DNA from: 66-474 sp035281745
GTDB taxonomy: Bacteria > Pseudomonadota > Gammaproteobacteria > Xanthomonadales > Rhodanobacteraceae
Length of the DNA: 64,000 nucleotides
Assembly: GCA_035281745.1 (NCBI GenBank)
Contig: DATEDI010000010.1
Location: forward strand, 62,001 to 126,000
Direction: 5' to 3'
Shown here: piece after piece, positions 15,443 through 23,161 of the stretch
Layout: every line of letters starts with the position of its first letter
Numbering within the stretch: the first letter of the stretch is position 1
Notes under the pieces: model-generated
What the model was told of the DNA's origin: nothing
Seen by the model: the letters and a program-made list of their open reading frames with translations, nothing else
Databases searched by the model: none
Translations under genes and position numbers: made by a program

Positions 15443-16775
15443 AACGCACCGTCGGACGAGCCCCGTGCTTGCAGCGCGATGGCTATCACGTCTCGGGGTC
15501 GTCGCTTCGGCGTTGACTCCCGCGTGTGCGCTGGCACGAACTACTACCGTGGACAAGGGCGATACGGCCTGGATGCTGGTCGCCACGTTGCTGGTGGTGC
15601 TGATGATCGCGCCGGGGCTGGCGCTGTTCTACGGCGGGCTGGTGCGCGCCAAGAACATCCTGTCGGTATTGATGCAGGTTCTTGTGGTCGCCTCGCTCGC
15701 GATCGTGCTGTGGGTGGCGTACGGATACAGCGTAGCGTTCGATGGCGGCGACGCGTTGATCGGCGGCCTTGGCAAGCTGATGTTGCATGGCATCGATGCC
15801 GGATCGTTGACGGCGACGTCCAGTCCGGGTGTGGCGATTCCCGAGTACGTCTACGTCGCGTTCCAGGGCGCGTTTGCGGCGATCAGTTGCGCGCTGGTGG
15901 TGGGCGCCATCGCCGAACGCGCACGGTTCTCGGCGGTGTTGCTGTTCACCGCGCTGTGGTTCACCTTCGCCTACCTGCCGCTGGCGCACATGGTGTGGGC
16001 GCCGACCGGCTGGTTGTTCCGCATGGGCGCGCTGGACTTCGCGGGCGGCACGGTGGTGCACATCAACGCCGGCGTGGCCGGTCTGGTCGGCGCGTACATG
16101 CTGGGACCGCGCATCGGATTCGGACGCGAACGCCTGTCGCCGCACAGCCTGCCGCTGACGTACACCGGCGCAGCGCTGCTGTGGGTCGGATGGTTCGGCT
16201 TCAACGCAGGTTCCGCGTTGGAGGCCAATGGCGTCGCCGCGCTGGCCTTCCTCAACACCCTGGTGGCGGCCGCGGCGGCCGTGCTGGCGTGGAGTGCGGT
16301 CGAAGCCACGTTCCGCAAACGCGCGTCGATGCTGGGCGCGGCGTCGGGTTTGGTGGCGGGCCTGGTGGCGATCACGCCGGCCTGCGGCAGCGTCGGCGTC
16401 GGCGGCGCCTTGTGCATCGGTGGCGCGGGCGGCGTGGCCGGATTCTGGGGCGTGAATGTGTTGAAGCGACGGTTGCGGGCGGACGACTCGCTGGACGTAT
16501 TCGGCATCCACGGCGTGTGCGGCGTCGCCGGTGCACTGTTGACCGGTGTGTTCACTGCTCCCGCACTGGGTGGTACCGGCACGGCCGCCTATGCGGTGTT
16601 GCGTCAACTCGGGGTACAGGCCTTGAGCGTGGCGGTCACCGTGTCGTGGTCGGGGCTCGTCGCGCTCGCCGCGTTCTTCGCCGCCCGCTGCCTGCTCGGC
16701 CTGCGTGTCCATCACGATGCGGAGCGCCAGGGGCTCGACATCAGCAGCCATGGCGAATCGGCCTATGAGCTTTGA
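15423..16775 (+). CDS. amtB: AmtB, ammonium transporter
   Basis: The 450-aa protein has a signal peptide (about residues 1-39, cut after ACALA) and eleven predicted transmembrane helices. The two pore histidines of the Amt family are seen near residues 212 (GGTVVHINAG) and 362 (VFGIHGVCGV). Signature segments include GLALFYGGLVRAKN and FNAGSALEANG. The gene overlaps the DinB-like gene by 20 nt and lies downstream of glnA. No glnK (PII) gene is adjacent, which is unusual for amtB. Confidence 0.95.
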   Translation: MAARIPETHRRTSPVLAARWLSRLGVVASALTPACALARTTTVDKGDTAWMLVATLLVVLMIAPGLALFYGGLVRAKNILSVLMQVLVVASLAIVLWVAYGYSVAFDGGDALIGGLGKLMLHGIDAGSLTATSSPGVAIPEYVYVAFQGAFAAISCALVVGAIAERARFSAVLLFTALWFTFAYLPLAHMVWAPTGWLFRMGALDFAGGTVVHINAGVAGLVGAYMLGPRIGFGRERLSPHSLPLTYTGAALLWVGWFGFNAGSALEANGVAALAFLNTLVAAAAAVLAWSAVEATFRKRASMLGAASGLVAGLVAITPACGSVGVGGALCIGGAGGVAGFWGVNVLKRRLRADDSLDVFGIHGVCGVAGALLTGVFTAPALGGTGTAAYAVLRQLGVQALSVAVTVSWSGLVALAAFFAARCLLGLRVHHDAERQGLDISSHGESAYEL

Positions 16776-16797
16776 AAGCATGGCCCGCGCAACCGGC

Positions 16798-17280
16798 ATG
16801 ATCCGCATGGCAACGGCCGCGGATGCCGAACCCATCTGCGCGATCTACAACCATTACGTCACCGACACGATCGTGACGTTCGAGGAGCAGCCGGTTCGGG
16901 CGGCCGACATGCGGTCGCGCATGACCGCGGTACTCGAAAAGTTGCCGTGGCTGGTGTTCGAGTGCGACGGCGACCTTGCCGGCTACGCGTATGCCTCCCC
17001 GTGGAAGACGCGCACCGGCTACCGGTTTGCGGTTGAGAGTTCGATCTATCTCGCGCCCGCGCACACGGGTCGCGGATTCGGTGCTGCGTTGTACCGCGAT
17101 CTGCTCGATGAGCTGCGTGCGCGCAATACCCATTGCGTGATCGGCGGCGCCGCGCTGCCCAACCCGGCCAGCGTCGCCTTGCACGAAAAGCTTGGCTTCA
17201 CCAAGGTCGCGCATTTTCGCGAGAACGGATTCAAGTTCGGACGCTGGATCGACGTCGCATATTGGCAACGCTTGCTGTGA
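16798..17280 (+). CDS. GNAT N-acetyltransferase, phosphinothricin-acetyltransferase (Pat/MddA)-like
   Basis: The protein of about 160 aa begins MIRMATAADAEPICAIYNHY, the typical start of the Pat/Bar and MddA (methionine sulfoximine) acetyltransferase group. SSIYLAPAHTGRGFGAALY is the acetyl-CoA-binding motif A, and LHEKLGFTKVAHFRENGFKF is the conserved C-terminal part. It could inactivate glutamate analogues that inhibit glutamine synthetase, which would fit a place next to glnA-amtB; this is inference. The start could also be the ATG at 16780. An earlier one (16765) overlaps amtB. Confidence 0.85.
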   Translation: MIRMATAADAEPICAIYNHYVTDTIVTFEEQPVRAADMRSRMTAVLEKLPWLVFECDGDLAGYAYASPWKTRTGYRFAVESSIYLAPAHTGRGFGAALYRDLLDELRARNTHCVIGGAALPNPASVALHEKLGFTKVAHFRENGFKFGRWIDVAYWQRLL

Positions 17281-17385
17281 GCGTGCTTCAGGCGGCGCGG
17301 TCCAGTGCCATGATCATCGCGCCCGCGCTGTGGACGACGCGATGACCCGGATGCATGGACCCGCGGCCGCGCCTATGCTGCGGGC

Positions 17386-18045
17386 ATGCGTGGTGCCAAC
17401 CTTGCCCTGTTCGATGACACGCCGATCGCCGGAACGCGCGAGCAACTCGCGCCCGGCGCCTGGGTGCTGCACGGCTTGGCGCTCGAACACGCCGACGCGT
17501 TGCTGCGGGAAATCGAAAGCATTGCGGCGCGCTCGCCGTTCCGGCATCTGGTCACGCCCGGTGGCAAGACCATGTCGGTGGCGATGACGAATTGCGGCGC
17601 GGTAGGCTGGTTCAGCGACCGGCGCGGCTATCGTTACGCGGCCATCGATCCGGCAACGGGCAAACGGTGGCCGCCGATGCCCGAAGCGTTTCTCCGGCTC
17701 GCGCGCGAGGCGGCAAGGGCGGCGGGTTTTGATGAGTACGCGCCCGACGTGTGTCTGATCAACCGTTACGAAGTCGGCGCGCGCCTGACCTTGCACCAGG
17801 ATCAGGACGAACGCGATCGCCGCGCTCCGATCGTGTCGGTGTCGCTGGGGCTGCCGGCCACGTTTCTGTTCGGCGGGCTCGCGCGGAGCGAATCGCAGCG
17901 GCGCGTGCCGCTCGCGCATGGCGACGTGGTGGCCTGGGGCGGCCCGTCGCGGATGCGCTACCACGGCGTGTTGCCGGTCAAGCAAGGCGAGCATCCCTCG
18001 ACCGGTGCGCGGCGCTACAACCTGACGTTCCGCGTCGCGCGCTGA
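17386..18045 (+). CDS. alkB: AlkB, Fe(II)/2-oxoglutarate DNA repair demethylase
   Basis: The 219-aa dioxygenase removes N1-methyladenine and N3-methylcytosine from DNA and RNA. The iron ligands are the His and Asp of LHQDQDE and the His of RYHGVLPV. The 2-oxoglutarate-binding arginines lie in RRYNLTFR. The nucleotide-recognition lid has MTNCGAVGWFSD and YRYAAIDP. The length matches E. coli AlkB (216 aa). No ada gene is adjacent. An AT-rich island begins directly after the stop. Confidence 0.95.
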   Translation: MRGANLALFDDTPIAGTREQLAPGAWVLHGLALEHADALLREIESIAARSPFRHLVTPGGKTMSVAMTNCGAVGWFSDRRGYRYAAIDPATGKRWPPMPEAFLRLAREAARAAGFDEYAPDVCLINRYEVGARLTLHQDQDERDRRAPIVSVSLGLPATFLFGGLARSESQRRVPLAHGDVVAWGGPSRMRYHGVLPVKQGEHPSTGARRYNLTFRVAR

Positions 18046-18119
18046 CGTTACGCGAAACGATCAAGGGTCGCGCGAGTCAGAGATGCGGAACAATTCCCAA
18101 AATGACATGTCACAGATAG

Positions 18120-18135
18120 TGTGAGATATGTTACA
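18120..18135. promoter_or_regulatory. CRP/Clp-like palindromic site at the head of the AT-rich island
   Basis: TGTGAGATATGTTACA fits TGTGA-N6-TCACA with one mismatch. A perfect 10-bp palindrome, TGACATGTCA, lies just upstream at 18103-18112. Both precede the two-gene island. No clear -35/-10 pair was identified. Confidence 0.4.
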
Positions 18136-18206
18136 TTTCGAATCATCAGCAGGGTACGTTGTGCTTCTCGTGGCAATAACATCCGGTTGATTGGGGGAGC
18201 GAAATC

Positions 18207-18416
18207 ATGACAACGAAACGGCTGACCACCTCGCAGCTAAGCGGGGCAACCTACGGCAAATTTACACGCTCTGGTGTGACAGTCGATGTAAAGCGCTTCC
18301 TGCGCACCGATTCCGGTCGACTCCTCATCCAAGACCTTCGCACGGCTGCTGGTAAATCAAGTAACGTATCCTCAATGGATGTCCCGAAGCCTCCTCCGGA
18401 AAAGAAAACGGCGTAG
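18207..18416 (+). CDS. Small hypothetical protein of the AT-rich island
   Basis: This 69-aa protein is basic and soluble, with no membrane segment or recognisable domain. It starts at an ATG preceded by a good ribosome-binding site (GGGGGAG, about 7 nt upstream). The sequence has MTTKRLTTSQLSGATYGKF at the start and a proline/lysine-rich tail. Codon use is far more AT-rich than in the flanking genes. It is 14 bp upstream of a membrane-protein gene, so the two probably form one transcription unit. I do not recognise it. Confidence 0.65.
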   Translation: MTTKRLTTSQLSGATYGKFTRSGVTVDVKRFLRTDSGRLLIQDLRTAAGKSSNVSSMDVPKPPPEKKTA

Positions 18417-18430
18417 TAGAGGCAAGGCGA

Positions 18431-19306
18431 ATGCCATTCAATCAGCTTGTCCTGCCGCTGTTAGGCGGATATCTGATTGTCATTTATGCGAGTTGTTTCG
18501 TGTACTGGTCTTCGCGCCAGTCAAAAGAGCATTTATTGTTTGCTTCAGCATTCGTTGGAGCCATACTGCTCCTGATAGCGCGTTGTATAACGCTAATTGT
18601 TTCTAATTACGCATGGGGTGCATGGCTCCATAAAATTATTCACGCGTTTGTTAATTATCAAGGAATCGGCACCGCAGTACTCGCGTTGATTTTAAGTTGC
18701 ATACTTGTTCAATGGATTAACAAAGCGTGGCAAATCTCCGAAGTTGGGTTCTGGCTATATGGAAGAGGCTCATTTACCCAATTGGAATCTCTTCTTTATA
18801 TGAGTTTCAGTGGCGTAACGCCAGCGGATGAAGCAATCTTCAGATCACTTCCAGTCGAGTTAGGCAAGCGGTTGGCTGTGTCTCTGATGCCTTCCCGGTT
18901 CAGGCAACAAAGGGCATCTCAAGCGGCTTGGCGAGTTGTGAGTCATTTTGATGAAAATACAGGAAAGGCGTCACCTATACCTCTATTGCTTTCAATGAAA
19001 GATAGGAAAGTGTATGTGGGAATTTTGGAACATGCGCCTCCACTATCGATGTTGAACATGGCTTATATAAATATTGTTGTCATGTTAAGCGGTTATCGCA
19101 ACAAAGATGATTTAAACGTAAATTTTACTGATGATTACACTGGTGTTTTTAACGACATGAGCCAAGATGATATGAGCCTACCTTCATGCAAAGTGGTTCC
19201 AATTTGTGATATTGCCAGCGTCAGTTTGTTTGATATGGCCATATTTGATAAATTTCAGTTGCAGCACAACATTGTTAAAGAAACTAATAATACAGCTAAA
19301 GAATAA
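18431..19306 (+). CDS. Unknown membrane protein with large cytoplasmic domain, AT-rich
   Basis: The 291-aa protein has about three N-terminal transmembrane segments (around residues 5-25, 36-58 and 78-97) and a C-terminal soluble domain of about 190 residues. The stretch DRKVYVGILEHAPP followed by VMLSGYRNKDDLNVNFTDDY faintly recalls the DUF6338 group of membrane proteins; that is recall, not a search result. The function is unknown. It follows the 69-aa gene by 14 bp. The base composition, well below the neighbours, marks horizontal acquisition. Such two-gene cargo between housekeeping genes is common for phage-defence or toxin systems, but nothing here proves that role. Confidence 0.7.
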   Translation: MPFNQLVLPLLGGYLIVIYASCFVYWSSRQSKEHLLFASAFVGAILLLIARCITLIVSNYAWGAWLHKIIHAFVNYQGIGTAVLALILSCILVQWINKAWQISEVGFWLYGRGSFTQLESLLYMSFSGVTPADEAIFRSLPVELGKRLAVSLMPSRFRQQRASQAAWRVVSHFDENTGKASPIPLLLSMKDRKVYVGILEHAPPLSMLNMAYINIVVMLSGYRNKDDLNVNFTDDYTGVFNDMSQDDMSLPSCKVVPICDIASVSLFDMAIFDKFQLQHNIVKETNNTAKE

Positions 19307-19359
19307 CCCCCGATCTTCCCTTTTGCGACAACGGCCTTCGGCCTCAGACCTTAGTGAAC

Positions 19360-19662
19360 ATCAGGTTCACTGCGCGGATCGCCCTGCGGCCAGCCGCCTG
19401 CGCGCGCGCAGACCCCCTGGTCACCTGCAGCGTGGTACCCAGAACGCGTGATCAGCAGCAGATTGTCGTTGTTGGCGGCGACTCACGTGACCGTATCCAC
19501 GTTGACCGGCGTCGAGCGGTGTATGCGGAAGAATTACGAGGTCGACAAGTCGGATTCGAGTGCGTTGAGCCATCCGCGCATCAGGTAGCCGCGTTCGATG
19601 GGGTGTGCCTACACATAGTCCACATCGGCGGCGAACCATTCGATGTCGGCAAGTGACAACTT
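19360..19662 (-). pseudogene. Decayed LytTR DNA-binding domain
   Basis: On the minus strand one frame reads LSLADIEWFAADVDYV, a stop, YLMRGWLNALESDL, a stop, FFRIHRSTPVNVDTVT, a stop, then NNDNLLLITRSG. These are the successive conserved blocks of a LytTR domain, in order, in the same frame, broken by at least three stop codons. No receiver domain is visible upstream. It lies between the AT-rich island and glnL and is taken as a gene remnant. Confidence 0.75.
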
Positions 19663-19902
19663 GCAGGCGCGAGGCACACCCACAGGCCGGCAGCGCCACG
19701 CGCTCGCAGTACCCTCGCCGCGCTGCATTTCAATTGGAACGTTCGCGCATCCTCTGCAGGCCTACTCGGGCGTCCGTTCGGGCGAGGTGAATCCCTACAC
19801 CCACTTTCCCGGCGGACAGACGCGGATACCGAGATCTACATGAAGCTGGCTTGGACGCTTAATTGTTGAAGTGGCTGGAAGGCTTTGCGCCGTTGCGGGT
19901 GA

Positions 19903-19919
19903 TGCACTAGATTGGTGCA
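19903..19919 (+). promoter_or_regulatory. NtrC-binding site abutting the glnL start codon
   Basis: TGCACTAGATTGGTGCA matches TGCAC-N6/7-GGTGCA without mismatch and is nearly identical to the strong glnA site known from enteric bacteria. It ends one base before the glnL ATG. The position suggests autoregulation of ntrBC by NtrC. Confidence 0.8.
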
Positions 19920-20939
19920 ATGCAACGCACCAAGCCGGATGCAGGATCGATCGACGAGCTGGCCACCGGCGTGGCGCGGCTGGATGCGTCGCTCCAGGTT
20001 GCACAGGCCAACCCCGCGTTCGCCGAACACTCCGGCTTCGGGCTGTCGCGCGTTCTCGATCACACGCTCGCCGTGCTCAGGCCCGAGGGCGATCGTCTGC
20101 ACGAGTGTGCGGCGCGGGCGCTGCAGCACGGCGCCACGCTGCACCTGCGCGATGTCGCGGTATGTGTGATGCCGGGTCGCGAGGCGCGGCTGGATTTCAC
20201 GTTCACGCCCGGAAATGCCGGCGTGTGGGTCGAAGTGCATCCGGTCGCACCCACCTCGGATGCCTCGCGCGTATCCGAATCGTTGCGCGGTTTCGCGCAC
20301 GAAATCCGCAATCCGCTCGCGGCCATTTCGGGCGCAGCACAGTTGCTGGAACAACGCGCCGACGATGCGCGGCAGCGCGGGCTTGCGCAACTGATCCGCG
20401 CGGAGTCGGCGCGGCTCGCGACGCTGGCCGAACGCCTGCTGGGCACCCGCAACACGATGGTGACCCGCGTGGTCAACGTGCACGCGATCCTCGAACGCGC
20501 ATCGGAGCTGCTGCAGGCGGAACGTGGCGATGTCGCCGTGGCGCGTGACTACGATCCCAGCCTGCCCGCGTGGCACGGTGATCCCGATCGGTTGCTGCAG
20601 GCCGTCCTGAACCTGGTGCGCAACGCCGCGGAAGCCCACGCGACGCGCATCGTCCTGCGCAGCCGCGCCGAAGCCGGGTGGCGCGACGCGCGCGGCCAGC
20701 GCGTGCCGGCACTGCGCATCGAGGTCGAGGACGATGGCGACGGCGTGCCCGATGCGATCGCCGCGACGCTGTTCGAGCCGATGGTGTCCGGGCGTGCCGA
20801 TGGCACCGGCCTCGGTCTCGCGCTGGCCCGCGAAATCGCGCGCGAACACGGCGGCGACCTGACCTTTCAACCGCGCGAGGACGGGAGTCGCTTCGTGCTG
20901 TTGCTGCCGCGCCGCCCACGCGCGGGAGAGCCCGGATGA
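19920..20939 (+). CDS. glnL: NtrB (GlnL), nitrogen-regulation sensor kinase
   Basis: The 339-aa cytosolic kinase has an N-terminal PAS-like region (about 1-105), a phosphoacceptor His in LRGFAHEIRNPLAAISGAA, an N-box LNLVRNAAEA and a G-box DGTGLGLALAREIAREHGG. NtrB phosphorylates NtrC when nitrogen is limiting and is controlled by PII. It overlaps glnG by 4 nt (ATGA). A perfect NtrC-type site touches its start codon and there is no separate Shine-Dalgarno sequence, so translation initiation may be weak or leaderless. Confidence 0.93.
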   Translation: MQRTKPDAGSIDELATGVARLDASLQVAQANPAFAEHSGFGLSRVLDHTLAVLRPEGDRLHECAARALQHGATLHLRDVAVCVMPGREARLDFTFTPGNAGVWVEVHPVAPTSDASRVSESLRGFAHEIRNPLAAISGAAQLLEQRADDARQRGLAQLIRAESARLATLAERLLGTRNTMVTRVVNVHAILERASELLQAERGDVAVARDYDPSLPAWHGDPDRLLQAVLNLVRNAAEAHATRIVLRSRAEAGWRDARGQRVPALRIEVEDDGDGVPDAIAATLFEPMVSGRADGTGLGLALAREIAREHGGDLTFQPREDGSRFVLLLPRRPRAGEPG

Positions 20940-22330
20940 GCCAGGTCTTCATCGTCGACGACGATCGTGCGGTGCGCTTCGTGCTGGCCACCGCGCTGCG
21001 TGACGCCGGGCACGAGGTCGCCGAATTCGCCGCCGCCGAAGTCGCGCAAACCGCATTGCGGCGCGCCGTCCCGCAACTGGTGGTGTGCGACGTGCGCCTG
21101 CCTGGCGCGAACGGCCTCGTCTTGCTGCGCGACATCAAGACCGCGCATCCGGCGTTGCCGGTGATCGTGATGAGCGCCTTCACCGATGTCGCTACCACCG
21201 CCGCCGCGTACCGTGAAGGCGCGATCGATTATCTGCCCAAACCTTTCGATCTTGCGCAGGCCGTGGCGTCGGTGCAACGCGCCCTGCACGAATCGGAACA
21301 AACGAACGTGGCGGCCCATGCACCGCCGCCGCGCCATGCATTGCTGGGCGAAAGCGCGCCGATGCGCGCAGTGTTCCGCCTGATCGGGCGGGTCGCGGCC
21401 AGCGACTTGAACGTGCTGGTCACCGGCGAAACCGGCACCGGCAAGGAACTTGTCGCGCGCGCGTTGCACCAGGAAAGCGTGCGCCGCGCGCGGCCGTTCG
21501 TCGCACTCAACACCGCCGCGATTCCCGCGGAACTGCTGGAGTCGGAATTGTTCGGTCACGAAGCCGGCGCTTTCACCGGCGCGCAGCGGCGGATGGCCGG
21601 GCGTTTCGAACAAGCCGAAGGCGGCACGCTGTTCCTCGATGAAATCGGCGACATGCCGTTGGCGCTGCAGACGCGATTGCTGCGCGTGCTGGCCGGTGGC
21701 GAGTTTTACCGCGTGGGCGGGCGCGAACTGATCCGCAGTGACGTGCGCGTGCTGGCGGCGACGCATCAGGATCTGGACGCGAAAGTCGCCCGCGGCGAAT
21801 TCCGCGCCGATCTGATGCATCGCCTCGACGTGCTGCGCATCCACCTGCCTGCGTTGCGCGATCGTCGTGCCGACATCCCGTTGCTGGCGAGACAGTTTCT
21901 GGCTGCTGCGGTGCAGGATCTCAAGCTGCCCGAGAAGCAATTCGCGCAGGCGGCGTTGCAGGCCTTGGCGAAGATGGAATTTCCCGGCAACGTGCGGCAA
22001 CTGGAAAACCTGTGTCGGCGCCTCGCGGTGATCGCGCCCGGCGCGACGATTCGCCGCGATGACCTCGATGAGGCTGGCTCGTCCGTGCGTTCGTGGTCGC
22101 CGGGTGCGTGCCTGCCTTGGGAATCTGCGCTGCGCGCGTGGGTCGATGCCGAACTCGCCGCCGACGCGGAAAACCTCCATGCGCGGGCGCGTGAACGTCT
22201 CGATCGCGTGTTGCTGGACGCCGCACTCGCCGTGCACGACGGTCACCGCCAACACGCCGCCCGGGCGTTGGGACTCGGCCGCAATACGCTGACGCGCAAA
22301 TTGGGCAGTTCACGGAAGAGCCGGGAATAG
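20936..22330 (+). CDS. glnG: NtrC (GlnG), sigma-54-dependent response regulator
   Basis: The 464-aa activator has a receiver domain with the phospho-Asp near residue 52 (VVCDVRLPGANG). An AAA+ domain follows, with Walker A GETGTGKELVARAL, the sigma-54 contact loop GAFTGA and Walker B TLFLDEIGD. The C-terminal Fis-type helix-turn-helix contains HAARALGLGRNTLTRKL. It should activate the sigma-54 promoter of glnA in this window. The start overlaps glnL. Its 3' side is followed by REP-like sequence. Confidence 0.95.
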   Translation: MSQVFIVDDDRAVRFVLATALRDAGHEVAEFAAAEVAQTALRRAVPQLVVCDVRLPGANGLVLLRDIKTAHPALPVIVMSAFTDVATTAAAYREGAIDYLPKPFDLAQAVASVQRALHESEQTNVAAHAPPPRHALLGESAPMRAVFRLIGRVAASDLNVLVTGETGTGKELVARALHQESVRRARPFVALNTAAIPAELLESELFGHEAGAFTGAQRRMAGRFEQAEGGTLFLDEIGDMPLALQTRLLRVLAGGEFYRVGGRELIRSDVRVLAATHQDLDAKVARGEFRADLMHRLDVLRIHLPALRDRRADIPLLARQFLAAAVQDLKLPEKQFAQAALQALAKMEFPGNVRQLENLCRRLAVIAPGATIRRDDLDEAGSSVRSWSPGACLPWESALRAWVDAELAADAENLHARARERLDRVLLDAALAVHDGHRQHAARALGLGRNTLTRKLGSSRKSRE

Positions 22331-22358
22331 ATCAGGCAGAGAGAATCGAAAAAGAATT

Positions 22359-22456
22359 CGTCATCCGGGAGCCGCGCAAAACGCGTGACCCGGGATCCAG
22401 TGACTTTCCGCCGCACCCGAAGACACTGGATTTCCGCTTTCGCGGGAATGACGGGA
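22359..22456. repeat. REP-like repeat with GTCATCCGGGA/CGGGAATGACGG ends
   Basis: Inverted sequence ends (TCATCCGGGA and GCGGGAATGACGGG) enclose GGATCCAGTGAC and CACTGGATTTCC arms. It resembles the common proteobacterial repeat seen again, as a half copy, at 41141-41175. Confidence 0.65.
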
Positions 22457-22488
22457 AGGGGTGCTGCCGCCAGTCCCGCAGGTGCAAA

Positions 22489-22950
22489 ATGACGACTATC
22501 ATTCGCTCGGCCGAACCAGGAGACATCCGGTTTCTCGTGCAATGCAATGCCGCGATGGCCCTGGAAACCGAGCACAAGACGCTCGATCGCGATGTCTTGA
22601 CGCGCGGAACGCGCGCGCTATTCGACGATCCGCGACGCGGTTTCTACCTGGTCGCCGAGCACGACGGCGAGCCGGCCGGTTGCTTGCTGATTACCTATGA
22701 ATGGAGCGACTGGCGCAACGGCGACTGGTGGTGGTTCCAGAGCGTGTACGTGACGCCCGCCGCGCGCCGCGGCGGCGTGTTTCGCGCCCTGTATGCGGAC
22801 GTCGAGCGCCGCGCACGCGCGGCCGGCGCGGTCGGCTTGCGCCTGTATGTCGAGCGCGACAATGAACGCGCGCAGCAAACCTACGCCTCGCTCGGCATGG
22901 AGGAAGAGGCGTACAAGATGCTGCGGCGCGGATTCGTCGCGTTCCCATGA
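22489..22950 (+). CDS. GNAT-family N-acetyltransferase
   Basis: This 153-aa single-domain acetyltransferase has the acetyl-CoA-binding region VYVTPAARRGGVFRALYADV and the C-terminal QQTYASLGMEEEAYKM typical of GNAT. The substrate is unknown. The N-terminus, TTIIRSAEPGDIRFLVQCN, is the usual family start. It stands alone between repeat-rich spacers, upstream of the FadI-like gene, with no operon partner. Confidence 0.85.
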   Translation: MTTIIRSAEPGDIRFLVQCNAAMALETEHKTLDRDVLTRGTRALFDDPRRGFYLVAEHDGEPAGCLLITYEWSDWRNGDWWWFQSVYVTPAARRGGVFRALYADVERRARAAGAVGLRLYVERDNERAQQTYASLGMEEEAYKMLRRGFVAFP

Positions 22951-23161
22951 TTTCATGCCACGCCGTCATTCCGGGGCCATCGCCGGCTTCATCGGCGGCG
23001 GAATCCGACTGCGTTTGCGGGCTCGCAAACGCGAACGCCGAAGGCGGCGCACGGTGCGAGCGCCACGGATGGCGCGAATCAATCCATTTTGATTTGGTGC
23101 ACAATCAAAAGCACAATGGATTCGGCCTGCGCCGCAACGACGGCACAACCAGGAGTCGAAC

